Of a DNA stretch of 36,259 bases, positions 6,797 through 15,388 are shown in pieces. This DNA comes from Mesorhizobium sp. LSJC280B00 (GTDB lineage Bacteria; Pseudomonadota; Alphaproteobacteria; Rhizobiales; Rhizobiaceae), in the NCBI RefSeq assembly GCF_000502835.1, contig NZ_AYVL01000021.1, positions 32,164 through 68,422 on the forward strand, written 5' to 3'. Position numbers and translations under genes: made by a program. A model generated the notes under the pieces. The model worked only from the letters and a program-made list of their open reading frames with translations, searched no databases and was not told the DNA's origin. The first letter of the stretch is position 1. Each line of letters starts with the position of its first letter.

Positions 6797-7873
6797 TCAG
6801 ACGTTCGAACCGCGGATCGCCCGACAGACGGCGTCCGTCACCTCCTGCGTGGTCGCTGTCCCTCCTACGTCCGGCGTCAGCACGCCTTCACTCGTCACCG
6901 CTTCCACAGCGCTCATCAACCGCACGGCCGCTGCGCTCTCGCCCAGATGTTCGAGCATCTGGGCAGCGGTCCAGAAGGTGGCGACCGGGTTGGCAATACC
7001 TTTGCCGGCGATGTCGAATGCCGAGCCGTGAATTGGCTCGAACATCGAGGGATAGCGCCGCTCGGGATCAATGTTGGCGGTCGGTGCAACGCCGAGACTG
7101 CCCGCGAGCGCGCCTGCAAGGTCCGACAATATGTCGGCGTGAAGATTGGTGGCGACGATCGTATCGAGGCTCCGAGGTTTCAACGTCATACGCACTGTCA
7201 TAGCATCGACTAGCATCTTGTCCCACGCGACGTCCGGGAATTCCTGCGCCACCTCGGCTGCGATTTCGTCCCACATTACCATGCCGTGACGCTGCGCGTT
7301 GGATTTCGTAACAACTGTCAGGAGCTTTCGCGGCCGTGACTGCGCCAGCCGGAATGCATAGCGCATGATGCGGGTGACGCCGACGCGCGTGAAGATCGCG
7401 ACCTCGGTTCCGACTTCCTCGGGGAGTCCGCGATGGGCGCGGCCGCCGTGGCCCGAATACTCGCCCTCGGAATTCTCCCGCACGATCACCCAATCCAGAT
7501 CGCCAGGGCCAACGCCCGCCAGCGGCGAAACAATCCCGGGCAATATCCTGGTCGGCCGCACGTTGGCGTACTGATCAAAGCCTTGGCAGATCGGCAGCCG
7601 GAGGCCCCAGAGCGTGATTTCGTCAGGCAGATCGGGGGCGCCGACCGCGCCAAAGAAGATGGCGTCGAAGCGCTTCAGTTGCGCCACCCCATCTTCGGGC
7701 ATCATTCGACCATGGGCCTTGTAATAGTCTGAGCCCCAGTCGAAGTGCTGGACGCGGAGCTTGAAGTCGCCGCAGCGCTGCTGCAGCGCCTCAAGCGCCT
7801 GGACACCTGCGGCAATCACCTCTGGGCCGATCCCGTCGGCAGGAATGGCGGCAATCTCATATTCGCGCATCAT
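6797..7873 (-). CDS. ttuC: Tartrate / D-malate dehydrogenase-like (beta-decarboxylating)
   Basis: 358 residues from ATG 7873; a second ATG at 7870 is slightly better spaced from AGGGA. It belongs to the isocitrate/isopropylmalate dehydrogenase superfamily: IPADGIGPEV at the N-terminus, the conserved VRENSEGEYSGHGGR stretch, the catalytic lysine in VTKSNAQRHG, and the metal-binding aspartates in DAMTVRM and NLHADILSDL. The QYANVRPTRILPG and WGLRLPICQG segments are typical of the TtuC/DmlA subgroup, which oxidises tartrate or D-malate with NAD, often with decarboxylation. It is first in an operon with the Lrp-type regulator. Its role in the amino-acid cluster is unclear; a hydroxy-acid breakdown step is plausible. 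Confidence 0.85.
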   Translation of the reverse strand: MMREYEIAAIPADGIGPEVIAAGVQALEALQQRCGDFKLRVQHFDWGSDYYKAHGRMMPEDGVAQLKRFDAIFFGAVGAPDLPDEITLWGLRLPICQGFDQYANVRPTRILPGIVSPLAGVGPGDLDWVIVRENSEGEYSGHGGRAHRGLPEEVGTEVAIFTRVGVTRIMRYAFRLAQSRPRKLLTVVTKSNAQRHGMVMWDEIAAEVAQEFPDVAWDKMLVDAMTVRMTLKPRSLDTIVATNLHADILSDLAGALAGSLGVAPTANIDPERRYPSMFEPIHGSAFDIAGKGIANPVATFWTAAQMLEHLGESAAAVRLMSAVEAVTSEGVLTPDVGGTATTQEVTDAVCRAIRGSNV

Positions 7874-7954
7874 CACTTCCCTGTTTTTTGGTGCTGGCCG
7901 CCTCGTGACCTCAATCTCGTGTGCGATCGATTGTATGTTGGCAAGACGGTCTTC

Positions 7955-9280
7955 TCAGAATTCAGCGACCTTGCCCCACGCAGCAGTCTTCAGGCGCTCG
8001 GGCCTATAGTGACGCGGATCGACGATAGGCTCGCTGCCTGTAATGATGTCGGCGATCATATGCCCCGCGCCGGGGCCGATCCCGAAGCCGTGACCGCTGA
8101 ATCCCGCCGCCAGGATGAAGCCCGGAATCCCCTCCACTTCGCCGACTGCGGGAATGCCATCGGGTGTACTGTCGATATAACCCGCCCATACATCGGAGAT
8201 CGCGACGCGTTGGAGTTCGGGGATCAATTCGCAGGCTCTTCGATATGTCAGCCGAATCTGTCCCATGTCGGGCTTCGGGTCGAGAATGCGGTTCCGTTCC
8301 ATTGGCGTGATGTCGTCGAGGGCCCATTTGCGCAGGCTTTCATGGCCTTGACGCCAGCCCTCGAAGGCGCCCGGGGCGAGATTGCGCCAGCGGCGGGCGA
8401 ACATAGGTACAAACTCGCGGCTGAACCTGAACTGCTGCAGCGTTGGATCGACACGCGCCCGCCCGCTGATCGCCAGCGCGTATCCACCGTTGCTGCGCCG
8501 CGTCAGAGAGACGCGCGTGGTATGCAGGGCATCCGGCAGGCTGTTTGCGCCGGGTGCCACGGCCAGAATGGACGAACGCACGGCAGCTTGCGGGAAACGC
8601 ACACCAAGCTGGTTGCAGAAGGAAGAAGCCCACGCGCCCCCGGCCATGACAACAGTCTTTGTATGGATGGTGCCCGCTTCGGTCACCACAGCGCTCACCC
8701 GGCCGGCGCTCAATTCCAGCCCGCGCGCCGCGCAATGCTGATGTACGGTGCCGCCCGCCGCCGTGATGCCGCGCGCCGCAACCGGCACTGCCTTGGAAGG
8801 GTCCGCCGTTCCGTCAGTTGGCGAGAACACGCCACCTTTCCATTTGCGGCCCGTCGCTTTGCCCCGTTCGGTGGCTTCTTCCGCGCTCAGCATGTGCGTG
8901 GTGATCCCGACCGTTCTCGCAAAATCGCGCCACTTCGCCCAGCCTGCCAGCTCATTTTCGTCTTGTGAGAGATAGAGGAGCCCGCAGCGGCGAAATCCAG
9001 TATCCTCGCCAGTCTCCTGTGCCACCTTCTCCCAGAGGTCGAGGCTCTTGGTCGCCATCGGCAGCTCACGCGCATCGCGGTTCTGCTGGCGGCACCAGCC
9101 CCAGTTGCGGCTGGACTGCTCGGCCGCGATGCGCCCCTTCTCGACCAGGGCGACCTTGAGGCCGCGGCGCGCCAGATAGTATGCGCTGAACACGCCCACC
9201 ACGCCGCCGCCGATGACGACGACGTCCGCCTCGCGAGGGAGGGAAGGGCTGCAGTCGATGTGCATGAGCGGCGCGGGCAT
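7955..9280 (-). CDS. FAD-dependent oxidoreductase, DAO/DadA family
   Basis: 441 residues from ATG 9280 (GGAG 8 nt upstream); the frame is open further upstream without support. The N-terminal FAD-binding Rossmann motif is VVVIGGGVVGVFSAYYLARR at about residues 19-38, followed by the acidic strand end VALVEKG. The substrate half includes SSRNWGWCRQQNRDARELPM, and the C-terminal FAD contact is AAGFSGHGFGIGPGAGHMIA. The family oxidises D-amino acids, sarcosine-type secondary amines or related amino acids to imines with H2O2 or an electron carrier. It reads away from a decayed homologue on the plus strand (9425). It is one of three intact FAD oxidoreductases in the window. Confidence 0.85.
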   Translation of the reverse strand: MPAPLMHIDCSPSLPREADVVVIGGGVVGVFSAYYLARRGLKVALVEKGRIAAEQSSRNWGWCRQQNRDARELPMATKSLDLWEKVAQETGEDTGFRRCGLLYLSQDENELAGWAKWRDFARTVGITTHMLSAEEATERGKATGRKWKGGVFSPTDGTADPSKAVPVAARGITAAGGTVHQHCAARGLELSAGRVSAVVTEAGTIHTKTVVMAGGAWASSFCNQLGVRFPQAAVRSSILAVAPGANSLPDALHTTRVSLTRRSNGGYALAISGRARVDPTLQQFRFSREFVPMFARRWRNLAPGAFEGWRQGHESLRKWALDDITPMERNRILDPKPDMGQIRLTYRRACELIPELQRVAISDVWAGYIDSTPDGIPAVGEVEGIPGFILAAGFSGHGFGIGPGAGHMIADIITGSEPIVDPRHYRPERLKTAAWGKVAEF

Positions 9281-9424
9281 GGATGGAACTCCGGTAATTT
9301 GAAGCATCCTAACCTGCCGCCCGCAAATGCAGGCTGCGGAGTTTGTGCCTGGACGGAATTTCCTGCGTTTAGCAGCCCCCAGGACAGGCAATTATTGCGC
9401 GAAAAGCTCGCTGCGAGCCAAGCA

Positions 9425-9672
9425 GGAGTACACTTCATGCAGTCGCGTCATCTGCGGTATGGGCGGCACACGGCGCAGTTGTCGACCTTGATCGGCAGCG
9501 CCTTTGCCGACATTGCGATGGGCCGCACGGTCACCAATCCGCTCGGCGGCAGCCTGGCAATGGTGCCGATGTACACCGGAAAGCCGTGGTCCTATTCCTC
9601 ATGGGCGCGTATTGCCGGGTGAAGGATATGGTGCCTGATCCCGGTTTCCGTGTCGAAACGGGAACAGAGTGA
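9425..9672 (+). pseudogene. Decayed 3' end of an FAD-dependent oxidoreductase
   Basis: The frame from about 9425 reads HTAQLSTLIGSAFADIAMGR then TGKPW, matching in order the tail of the intact enzyme at 20144 (GTQMSTLMGTIMADVMDGH then FGRPW). After Trp at 9587-9589 the match continues only in another frame from 9592: LFLMGAYCRVKDMV against FLPILGAYYRMKDLVG. A frameshift at 9590-9591 therefore separates two homologous segments. The rest of the gene is missing, so this is a remnant and not an expressed protein. The stop in the second frame is at 9670-9672. Confidence 0.75.
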
Positions 9673-9866
9673 AATGCCGAACTGGATGTTCTTTTCAGAA
9701 GTTCCTGCCGCGCGAGGGCCAAGTTTCGAAGACTCTGCGGAAACAGAACAGTCAAACTGGCTGGAAGAGCGGAGCAACCCTTCCTTATGGCAGGCAGGCT
9801 CCAGAGGACATTCGATAGGCAAGGCTTGCCCCTTCGGAGAGTTCTCCAAGAAAAAAGGGAACAGAG

Positions 9867-9884
9867 TCCGGTACACGGACCGGA
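9867..9884. promoter_or_regulatory. Palindrome TCCGGT-N6-ACCGGA before the peptide-type ABC operon
   Basis: TCCGGT (9867-9872) and ACCGGA (9879-9884) are exact reverse complements with a 6-nt spacer. The site is 171 bp upstream of the ABC ATPase start in the otherwise gene-free stretch 9673-10054. It could be the operator of the importer operon. The same bases allow an overlapping GTCCG/CGGAC pairing, so an RNA hairpin is the alternative. Confidence 0.4.
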
Positions 9885-10054
9885 TTTCATAAGGGAGCCG
9901 CCAGGATGAGCAGAACCCGTCTCTCGCAGCCTCAGCGCGCGAAGCGCCGAGAAGGCCAGACTACGGCCGCTACGGTGATGCGCTTCTGCTCAAAGGGCGA
10001 TGAAGCGGTCCGCAACAGGGTGGACGCGCTCGGTTGAAAGGGGAGGTGATCTCG

Positions 10055-11719
10055 ATGGTCGCAAGCATCCAGGCTGTAGCCCCCCACGATGTGGCGCTTT
10101 CGGTGCGCGACCTCACGGTGAATTTGCCGCAAGGCATGGAACGGACCCATGCTGTCAAGGACATTTCCTTCGATCTGAAACGCGGCCAGATACTCTGCAT
10201 CATAGGCGAGTCCGGATCGGGTAAGTCGGTCACGGCGAACGCGATCATGGGGCTACTGCCCAAGGTGATCCGCCTCTCATCGGGTGTCATCCAGCTGGAG
10301 GGGATGAACATCATCGGCATGTCGCCCGACAAACTGCGCAACCTGCGTGGACGGGTCGTGTCGATGATCTTTCAGGACCCGCTCTCGGCGCTCAATCCCC
10401 TGATGACGGTGGGCGCGCAGATTGACGAGGTCATGGCCGCGCATGGCTTCGGCACGCCACAAATCTGTCGAAACCGCGCTATCGAGCTGCTCACTGAAGT
10501 AGGCCTGCCAGATCCCGAACTCATGTATCACCAGTACCCTTTCCGGCTTTCGGGCGGGCAGCGGCAGCGCGTCATGATCGCCATGGCCTTGGCGCTCGAG
10601 CCGACGGTGCTGATTGCGGATGAACCAACCACCGCGCTCGACGTCACCACCCAGGCTCAGATCCTGCAACTGATCCGCGACATTCAGCGGCGCAAGGGCA
10701 TGAGCGTGATGTTCATCACCCACGATTTCGGCGTGGTGGCCGAGATCGCCGACAGCGTCGTGGTGATGGAAAAGGGCAATGTCGTCGAACAGGGCAGCGC
10801 CGAACAGGTGCTGAAGTCGCCCAAGCACCCTTATACCCAGCGCCTGATTGCAGCCGTACCGCATTTGACCGGCGAAGATCGCCCTCGTCCGGAGGCTGCC
10901 AGCAAGGAGCCGATCCTGAAGGTTGAGGGTCTGGTGAAGACCTATCGCGGCGGCAGCGCGCTGTTCGGCGCGCAACGAGTTGTGACAGCGGTCAACGAGG
11001 TGTCGTTCGAACTGGCGCCCGGCCGCACGCTGGGGGTCGTAGGCGAGAGCGGTTCGGGGAAATCCTCGCTGGGCCGGCTGCTGATCAAGCTGCTGGACAG
11101 TGACGGCGGCGGGATCTTGTTCGAGGGCTGTGACATAGCCAAGCTTTCCGAAGCGAAGTTCCGCCCACTTCGACCGCGGATCCAGATGATCTTCCAGGAT
11201 CCCTTCGCTTCTCTGAATCCACGCTCGACGGTCGGCCACATCATGACGGTAGGTCCGGTGGCGCACGGGATGCCTTATGCTCAAGCGCGCGATGAAGCGC
11301 GTGCACTTCTGGCCCATGTCGGTCTCGATGCCGGCGCTTTTGGCCGCTACCCGCACGAGTTCTCGGGTGGGCAACGCCAGCGCATCGGCATCGCTCGTGC
11401 GCTGATGTTCAAGCCGAAGCTGTTGATTGCCGACGAGGCGGTCTCCGCACTCGACGTGTCGATCCAGGCGCAGATCCTGCAGCTTCTGGACCAGATCCAG
11501 CGCGAGACGGGCGTGTCGATGGTCTTCATCACGCACGACCTGCGCGTCGCCAGCCAGATCTGCGACGAAATCGCGGTGATGCAGAAGGGCCGGATCGTCG
11601 AGCGCGGACCGCCCTCGCAAATATTCCTGAACCCGCAAGCAGCCTACACGCGCCAACTGGTAGCGGCAATTCCAGGAGAGCGGCCGGGCAATGCCCGTCC
11701 AGTAGCAGCAAACGCATAA
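10055..11719 (+). CDS. Peptide/opine ABC importer, double ATP-binding protein (DppD-DppF fusion type)
   Basis: 554 residues from ATG 10055, with the strong ribosome site GGGGAGGTGATC. There are two complete ABC domains in tandem. Each has a Walker A GESGSGKS (first near residue 52, second near residue 335), a signature (LSGGQRQR and FSGGQRQR), a Walker B (LIADEPTTALD and LIADEAVSALD) and a switch histidine (MFITHDFG and VFITHDLR). Short oligopeptide-binding-type C-terminal regions (KHPYTQRLIAAVPH and QAAYTRQLVAAIPG) follow each domain, as in DppD/OppD and GsiA. It energises import through the two permeases at 13498 and 14481. Note GAG/ADEA in place of ADEP in the second Walker B, a common variant. 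Confidence 0.95.
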   Translation: MVASIQAVAPHDVALSVRDLTVNLPQGMERTHAVKDISFDLKRGQILCIIGESGSGKSVTANAIMGLLPKVIRLSSGVIQLEGMNIIGMSPDKLRNLRGRVVSMIFQDPLSALNPLMTVGAQIDEVMAAHGFGTPQICRNRAIELLTEVGLPDPELMYHQYPFRLSGGQRQRVMIAMALALEPTVLIADEPTTALDVTTQAQILQLIRDIQRRKGMSVMFITHDFGVVAEIADSVVVMEKGNVVEQGSAEQVLKSPKHPYTQRLIAAVPHLTGEDRPRPEAASKEPILKVEGLVKTYRGGSALFGAQRVVTAVNEVSFELAPGRTLGVVGESGSGKSSLGRLLIKLLDSDGGGILFEGCDIAKLSEAKFRPLRPRIQMIFQDPFASLNPRSTVGHIMTVGPVAHGMPYAQARDEARALLAHVGLDAGAFGRYPHEFSGGQRQRIGIARALMFKPKLLIADEAVSALDVSIQAQILQLLDQIQRETGVSMVFITHDLRVASQICDEIAVMQKGRIVERGPPSQIFLNPQAAYTRQLVAAIPGERPGNARPVAANA

Positions 11720-11742
11720 GAAATAACGAGAGAGGAACTACC

Positions 11743-13413
11743 ATGACCAAAAATTCATCGACTACGTCCAACTACTCGAGGCGCGAAGCGCTGCGACTGA
11801 TGGCGATAGGTGGGGCTGCAGGCCTCATCGCGCCCAATCTGTTGGGCAAGCCCGCCTTCGCCAAGACCCCTCCTGCAGGCCCGGCCGGTCGCGTCATCGT
11901 CGGCCTCTCCCAAGAGCCGACCGTGTTCAATCCGCTGATGGCGCATATCGAAGTCGATGACGCGGTCCATTTCTCGGTTTTCGACGCGCTGGTCCGCATG
12001 GATCCCCAAGGTGGCCTACATCCAAACCTCGCAGCCGAGGTGCCAAGCCAAAAGAACGGCGGCATTTCGGAGGACGGTCTCAACTGGCGCATCCGGTTGC
12101 GTGACAATGCCCGCTGGCACGACGGTGAGCCCTTCACGGCCGAGGACGTGAAATTCACCCTTGAACTCATCACGAACCCGAAGTTTCGCGCTTGGCGCAC
12201 GAGCGGCCATTCGCTCGTGCAGGACATCACAGTGGTTTCGCCCACCGAGATCACATGGCGGATGAAGGAGGCTTTTGCGCCCTATCTTTCGTTCTTGGCC
12301 GAAACGTTCATCGTGCCCAAGCACATTCTGGAGAAAGAGGCCGATCCGAATACAGCCGCCTTCAACCAGGCGCCGGTCGGCACCGGCGCATTCAAATGGA
12401 GCCAGCGCGTCGCAGGTGATCACATCGAGCTCGTCGCCAATCCTGAGTACGCGGGCGAAGGCCCCTATGTCGAGCAGCTCATCTTCAAATACATCCCCGA
12501 CATGACGGTGCTCTACACGCAATTCAAGAGCGGCGACGTGGACCTGGTCGATCAGTCGTACATCACCGCCGACCATTATACTGAAGCCCGCGAACTAGCA
12601 GACCGCGTGGTGACACTTGAGACCGGGTCATCCCTGGAGTCGATCTACCTCAATTTGGGCCGCCCGCAGTTCAAGGAGTTGGCAGTGCGCCAGGCGCTCT
12701 ACGCCGCCTTGGATAGGAAAGCGATCGTCGACACGATCTATTACGGCGTGGGCACTCTCACCGAGACCTTCATGCCGAAGGAGTCCTACTACTACGACCC
12801 GAACCTGCCGGTTCAGGAGTTCAATCTGGACCGGGCGCGCCAAATCCTTGATGAGGCCGGCTGGGTGCCGGGGCCGGATGGAATCCGCGCCAAGGATGGG
12901 GTGCGACTGTCCTTCTCGAACTCGACAACTTCTGGCAACAACCTCCGCGAGCAGACGCAGCAGTTCCTGCAGCAGACGTTTGCCGAGATCGGCGTCGAGA
13001 TGACGATCTCGAATTTGCCGGCTGCAGTCATGTGGGGCGAGTTCTGGCTGAAATCGCAATTCGACACCGCCATGGTGGGCGTCACCTATCTGATTGCCGC
13101 GGACCCCGACGCCACAAACCGGCTCCATACGAAGGCAATCGCCGCTCAGGGCGGACACGGTTCGAACACCGGGCAATATTCCAACCCTGAGGTCGATGCC
13201 CTGCTCGAAAAGGGCGCTCGCAGCTTCGATCCGGAAGAACGACGCGGGATCTATAATCGCGTGCAGGAAGTGGTGCGCCATGATCTGCCCTTCCTGCCGC
13301 TGTTCGCGTACACAATCGTCCTCGGGCGCAAGAAAGGGTTGGACGGCTTCGAGCCCAACGCCAACACCCGCACCGCGTCGTGGGATGCCGCAGCCTGGCA
13401 GTGGAAGGCCTAA
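11743..13413 (+). CDS. ABC importer substrate-binding protein, family 5 (peptide/opine type), Tat-exported
   Basis: 556 residues, starting 23 bp after the ATPase, with GAGAGGAA upstream. The N-terminus has a twin-arginine motif, SRREALRLM at about residues 12-20, then a hydrophobic stretch and a likely cleavage site after KPAFA. The mature part has the SBP_bac_5 features: VIVGLSQEPTVFNPLMA, WRIRLRDNARWHDGEPFTAE and a C-terminal RGIYNRVQEVVRHDLPFLPL. It captures the substrate in the periplasm. Family 5 proteins bind di- or oligopeptides, opines, glutathione, nickel or other small molecules. The catabolic neighbours favour an amino-acid conjugate or peptide, which is inference. Confidence 0.93.
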   Translation: MTKNSSTTSNYSRREALRLMAIGGAAGLIAPNLLGKPAFAKTPPAGPAGRVIVGLSQEPTVFNPLMAHIEVDDAVHFSVFDALVRMDPQGGLHPNLAAEVPSQKNGGISEDGLNWRIRLRDNARWHDGEPFTAEDVKFTLELITNPKFRAWRTSGHSLVQDITVVSPTEITWRMKEAFAPYLSFLAETFIVPKHILEKEADPNTAAFNQAPVGTGAFKWSQRVAGDHIELVANPEYAGEGPYVEQLIFKYIPDMTVLYTQFKSGDVDLVDQSYITADHYTEARELADRVVTLETGSSLESIYLNLGRPQFKELAVRQALYAALDRKAIVDTIYYGVGTLTETFMPKESYYYDPNLPVQEFNLDRARQILDEAGWVPGPDGIRAKDGVRLSFSNSTTSGNNLREQTQQFLQQTFAEIGVEMTISNLPAAVMWGEFWLKSQFDTAMVGVTYLIAADPDATNRLHTKAIAAQGGHGSNTGQYSNPEVDALLEKGARSFDPEERRGIYNRVQEVVRHDLPFLPLFAYTIVLGRKKGLDGFEPNANTRTASWDAAAWQWKA

Positions 13414-13421
13414 TCCACGCA

Positions 13422-13461
13422 GTTGCCGCCGCCCCGCCGATTCCGCCGCGGCGGCGGCAAC
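13422..13461 (+). terminator. 12-bp GC hairpin between binding-protein and permease genes
   Basis: GTTGCCGCCGCC (13422-13433) pairs exactly with GGCGGCGGCAAC (13450-13461) around a 16-nt loop, beginning 8 bp after the binding-protein stop. No T run follows, so complete termination is unlikely. Such stems after binding-protein genes usually protect the upstream mRNA 3' end or cut read-through, giving more binding protein than permease. Confidence 0.65.
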
Positions 13462-13497
13462 AGACTAAAATCATCAACCCACAATGGAGGGACTCGA

Positions 13498-14448
13498 ATG
13501 CGCGGCTTCCTGCTCAATCGCCTCTCGCAGAGCCTGGTGCTGCTTGTGATCGTTTCGATCATCGGCTTCGGCATTCTGAACCTCCTTCCCGGCGGCCCGC
13601 TGGCGCAATTCGGGCTCGATCCCGGAATGACCCAGCAGGATATCGAGCGTCTCAAGGGGCTGCTGGGCCTCGATCGACCCATATGGATCCAATATCTGGA
13701 CTGGGCATGGCGGCTGGTGCGGGGCGACTGGGGTCACTCCTTCCGCGACGGAGCGCCGGTATTGGAGGTGATCGGCAGCCATCTCTTTGCCACGCTGCTG
13801 CTGATGGGGTCCTCAACCGCAATTGCGATCTCCATTGGCGCCTGGATTGGAATCCGAGGCGCCACGCGCCGCTACTCGCTGTTCGATTATCTTGCAACTG
13901 TCGGGGCCATGGTTGCGTTGTCGGTCCCCACCTTCTGGTTCGGACTCGTCGGCATCTACGTCTTTTCCCTGAAGTTGGGTTGGCTGCCTGCGGGTAATAT
14001 GTCCGAGATCGGCGACGCCTCGATCCTGGGCTACCTCCACCATCTGATCCTGCCAAGTATCGTGCTGTCGCTGGTCCATGTCGCGATCTGGAGCCGCTAC
14101 ATGCGGACGGCCACTCTCGACGCCATTAGTCAGGACTTCGTCAAGACGGCTCGGGCCAAGGGGTTGAGTGAACGCCGGATTCTGATGAAGCATGTCGTCG
14201 GCAACGCACTTTTGCCGATGATTACCTTGGCCGGGATGCAGCTTCCCAGTGTCCTCACTGGCGCGCTCGTGACCGAAACCGTCTTTACCTGGCCAGGAAT
14301 GGGACGGTTGTTCCTCGATAGCCTTGGTTACAGCGACTATCCGGTTGTGATGGGGCTGCTGATGTTCTCCGCCATCCTCGTTCTGCTTGGAAACCTGATC
14401 GCCGACATTGTCGTCGCTATTGTCGATCCGCGCATTCGTCTGGCTTGA
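13498..14448 (+). CDS. ABC importer permease, DppB-like
   Basis: 316 residues from ATG 13498 (GGAGGGACTCGA upstream), the usual DppB size. It has the DppB N-terminal span (SLVLLVIVSIIGFGILNLLP), the PGGP loop and the LGLDRPIWIQYLDWAWRLVR segment typical of peptide-importer permeases. Further spans lead to the EAA-type cytoplasmic loop YMRTATLDAISQDFVKTARAKGLS, which contacts the ATPase, and the conserved TETVFTWPGMGRL near the C-terminus. It forms the inner-membrane channel with the permease at 14481. Confidence 0.95.
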   Translation: MRGFLLNRLSQSLVLLVIVSIIGFGILNLLPGGPLAQFGLDPGMTQQDIERLKGLLGLDRPIWIQYLDWAWRLVRGDWGHSFRDGAPVLEVIGSHLFATLLLMGSSTAIAISIGAWIGIRGATRRYSLFDYLATVGAMVALSVPTFWFGLVGIYVFSLKLGWLPAGNMSEIGDASILGYLHHLILPSIVLSLVHVAIWSRYMRTATLDAISQDFVKTARAKGLSERRILMKHVVGNALLPMITLAGMQLPSVLTGALVTETVFTWPGMGRLFLDSLGYSDYPVVMGLLMFSAILVLLGNLIADIVVAIVDPRIRLA

Positions 14449-14480
14449 GCGCGCAACTTCCCCGACAGGAGACAGCCGAT

Positions 14481-15359
14481 ATGACCGCTTTCACCGCAAA
14501 TGCAGCTCCAAGCCGATGGAGAAACAACCGCGCGGCACGTCGTTTCATGCGTCATCGCTTGGCGCTGCTCGGGTTGGCGATGATCATCTTCCTGAGCCTC
14601 GCTTGCGTCCTCGGCCCCCATCTCCTGCCTTATGACTCACTGTATATCGATCTGCGGGCCCGCTTTGCCCCTCCGCTGACGGGCTACCACTTTCTAGGTA
14701 CCGATCCGCTTGGCCGCGACGTGGCGGCAAGGCTTTTGATGGCGGGACGAATCTCGCTGCTGGTCGGTTTCTTTGCCATGGTTTTGTCGACACTCATCGG
14801 TACCCTGGTCGGCGTAATTGCCGGCTACCGCGGCGGCTGGGTCGGGGCCACGCTGATGCGCACGGTCGATGGATTCCTGTCATTCCCATCGATCTTTCTG
14901 CTGCTGGCGCTGGCTGCCGCACTGAAGCCCAGTCCTGTGATGATCACCGTCATTATCGCTCTCACCAGTTGGATGGAGGTTGCCCGCATAGTCGAAGCGG
15001 AAGTCCGCTCGTTACGCGAACGCGAGTTCGTCCTAGCCGGGCGAATGCTGGGATTGAGCGGCACCCACATCATGTTCCGCGAGATACTGCCCAACGCCAT
15101 GGGGCCGATTATCGTCGCTTCCACCTTGACGGTCGCGCGCGCCATTCTCATGGAAGCCTACATCAGTTTCCTCGGCTACGGGATCCAGCCGCCACTGCCC
15201 AGCTGGGGCAACATGCTCAATGGCGCCCAGCAATATCTGGGCAGCGCACCTTGGCTGGCAATCATTCCCGGAGCTGCAATCACCATCGCGGTAACCAGTT
15301 TCAATTTCATCGGTGACGGGCTGCGTGATGCGCTCGACGTCCGAGACGACCACATCTGA
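14481..15359 (+). CDS. ABC importer permease, DppC-like
   Basis: 292 residues from ATG 14481 (GGAG 9 nt upstream, after ACA-rich spacing), chosen over the longer TTG frame at 14445 that overlaps the first permease. An N-terminal cytoplasmic segment is followed by a span (LALLGLAMIIFLSLACVLGP), then the family motif HFLGTDPLGRDVAARLL. The EAA loop is EVRSLREREFVLAGRMLGLS. The end has AYISFLGYGIQPPLPSWGNM, a DppC hallmark. It completes the importer, and the four importer genes form one operon. Confidence 0.95.
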   Translation: MTAFTANAAPSRWRNNRAARRFMRHRLALLGLAMIIFLSLACVLGPHLLPYDSLYIDLRARFAPPLTGYHFLGTDPLGRDVAARLLMAGRISLLVGFFAMVLSTLIGTLVGVIAGYRGGWVGATLMRTVDGFLSFPSIFLLLALAAALKPSPVMITVIIALTSWMEVARIVEAEVRSLREREFVLAGRMLGLSGTHIMFREILPNAMGPIIVASTLTVARAILMEAYISFLGYGIQPPLPSWGNMLNGAQQYLGSAPWLAIIPGAAITIAVTSFNFIGDGLRDALDVRDDHI

Positions 15360-15388
15360 AGTTTCACCGACCGTAGATTACCCCTGCA

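Noticed and set aside
9906..10037. 43-codon open frame (MSRTRLSQPQ...) before the ABC ATPase gene
   Set aside because: It has a passable GGAGCCGCCAGG upstream and ends just before the ATPase ribosome site, so a leader peptide was considered. It is Arg-rich without family match and has no stem structure typical of attenuation.
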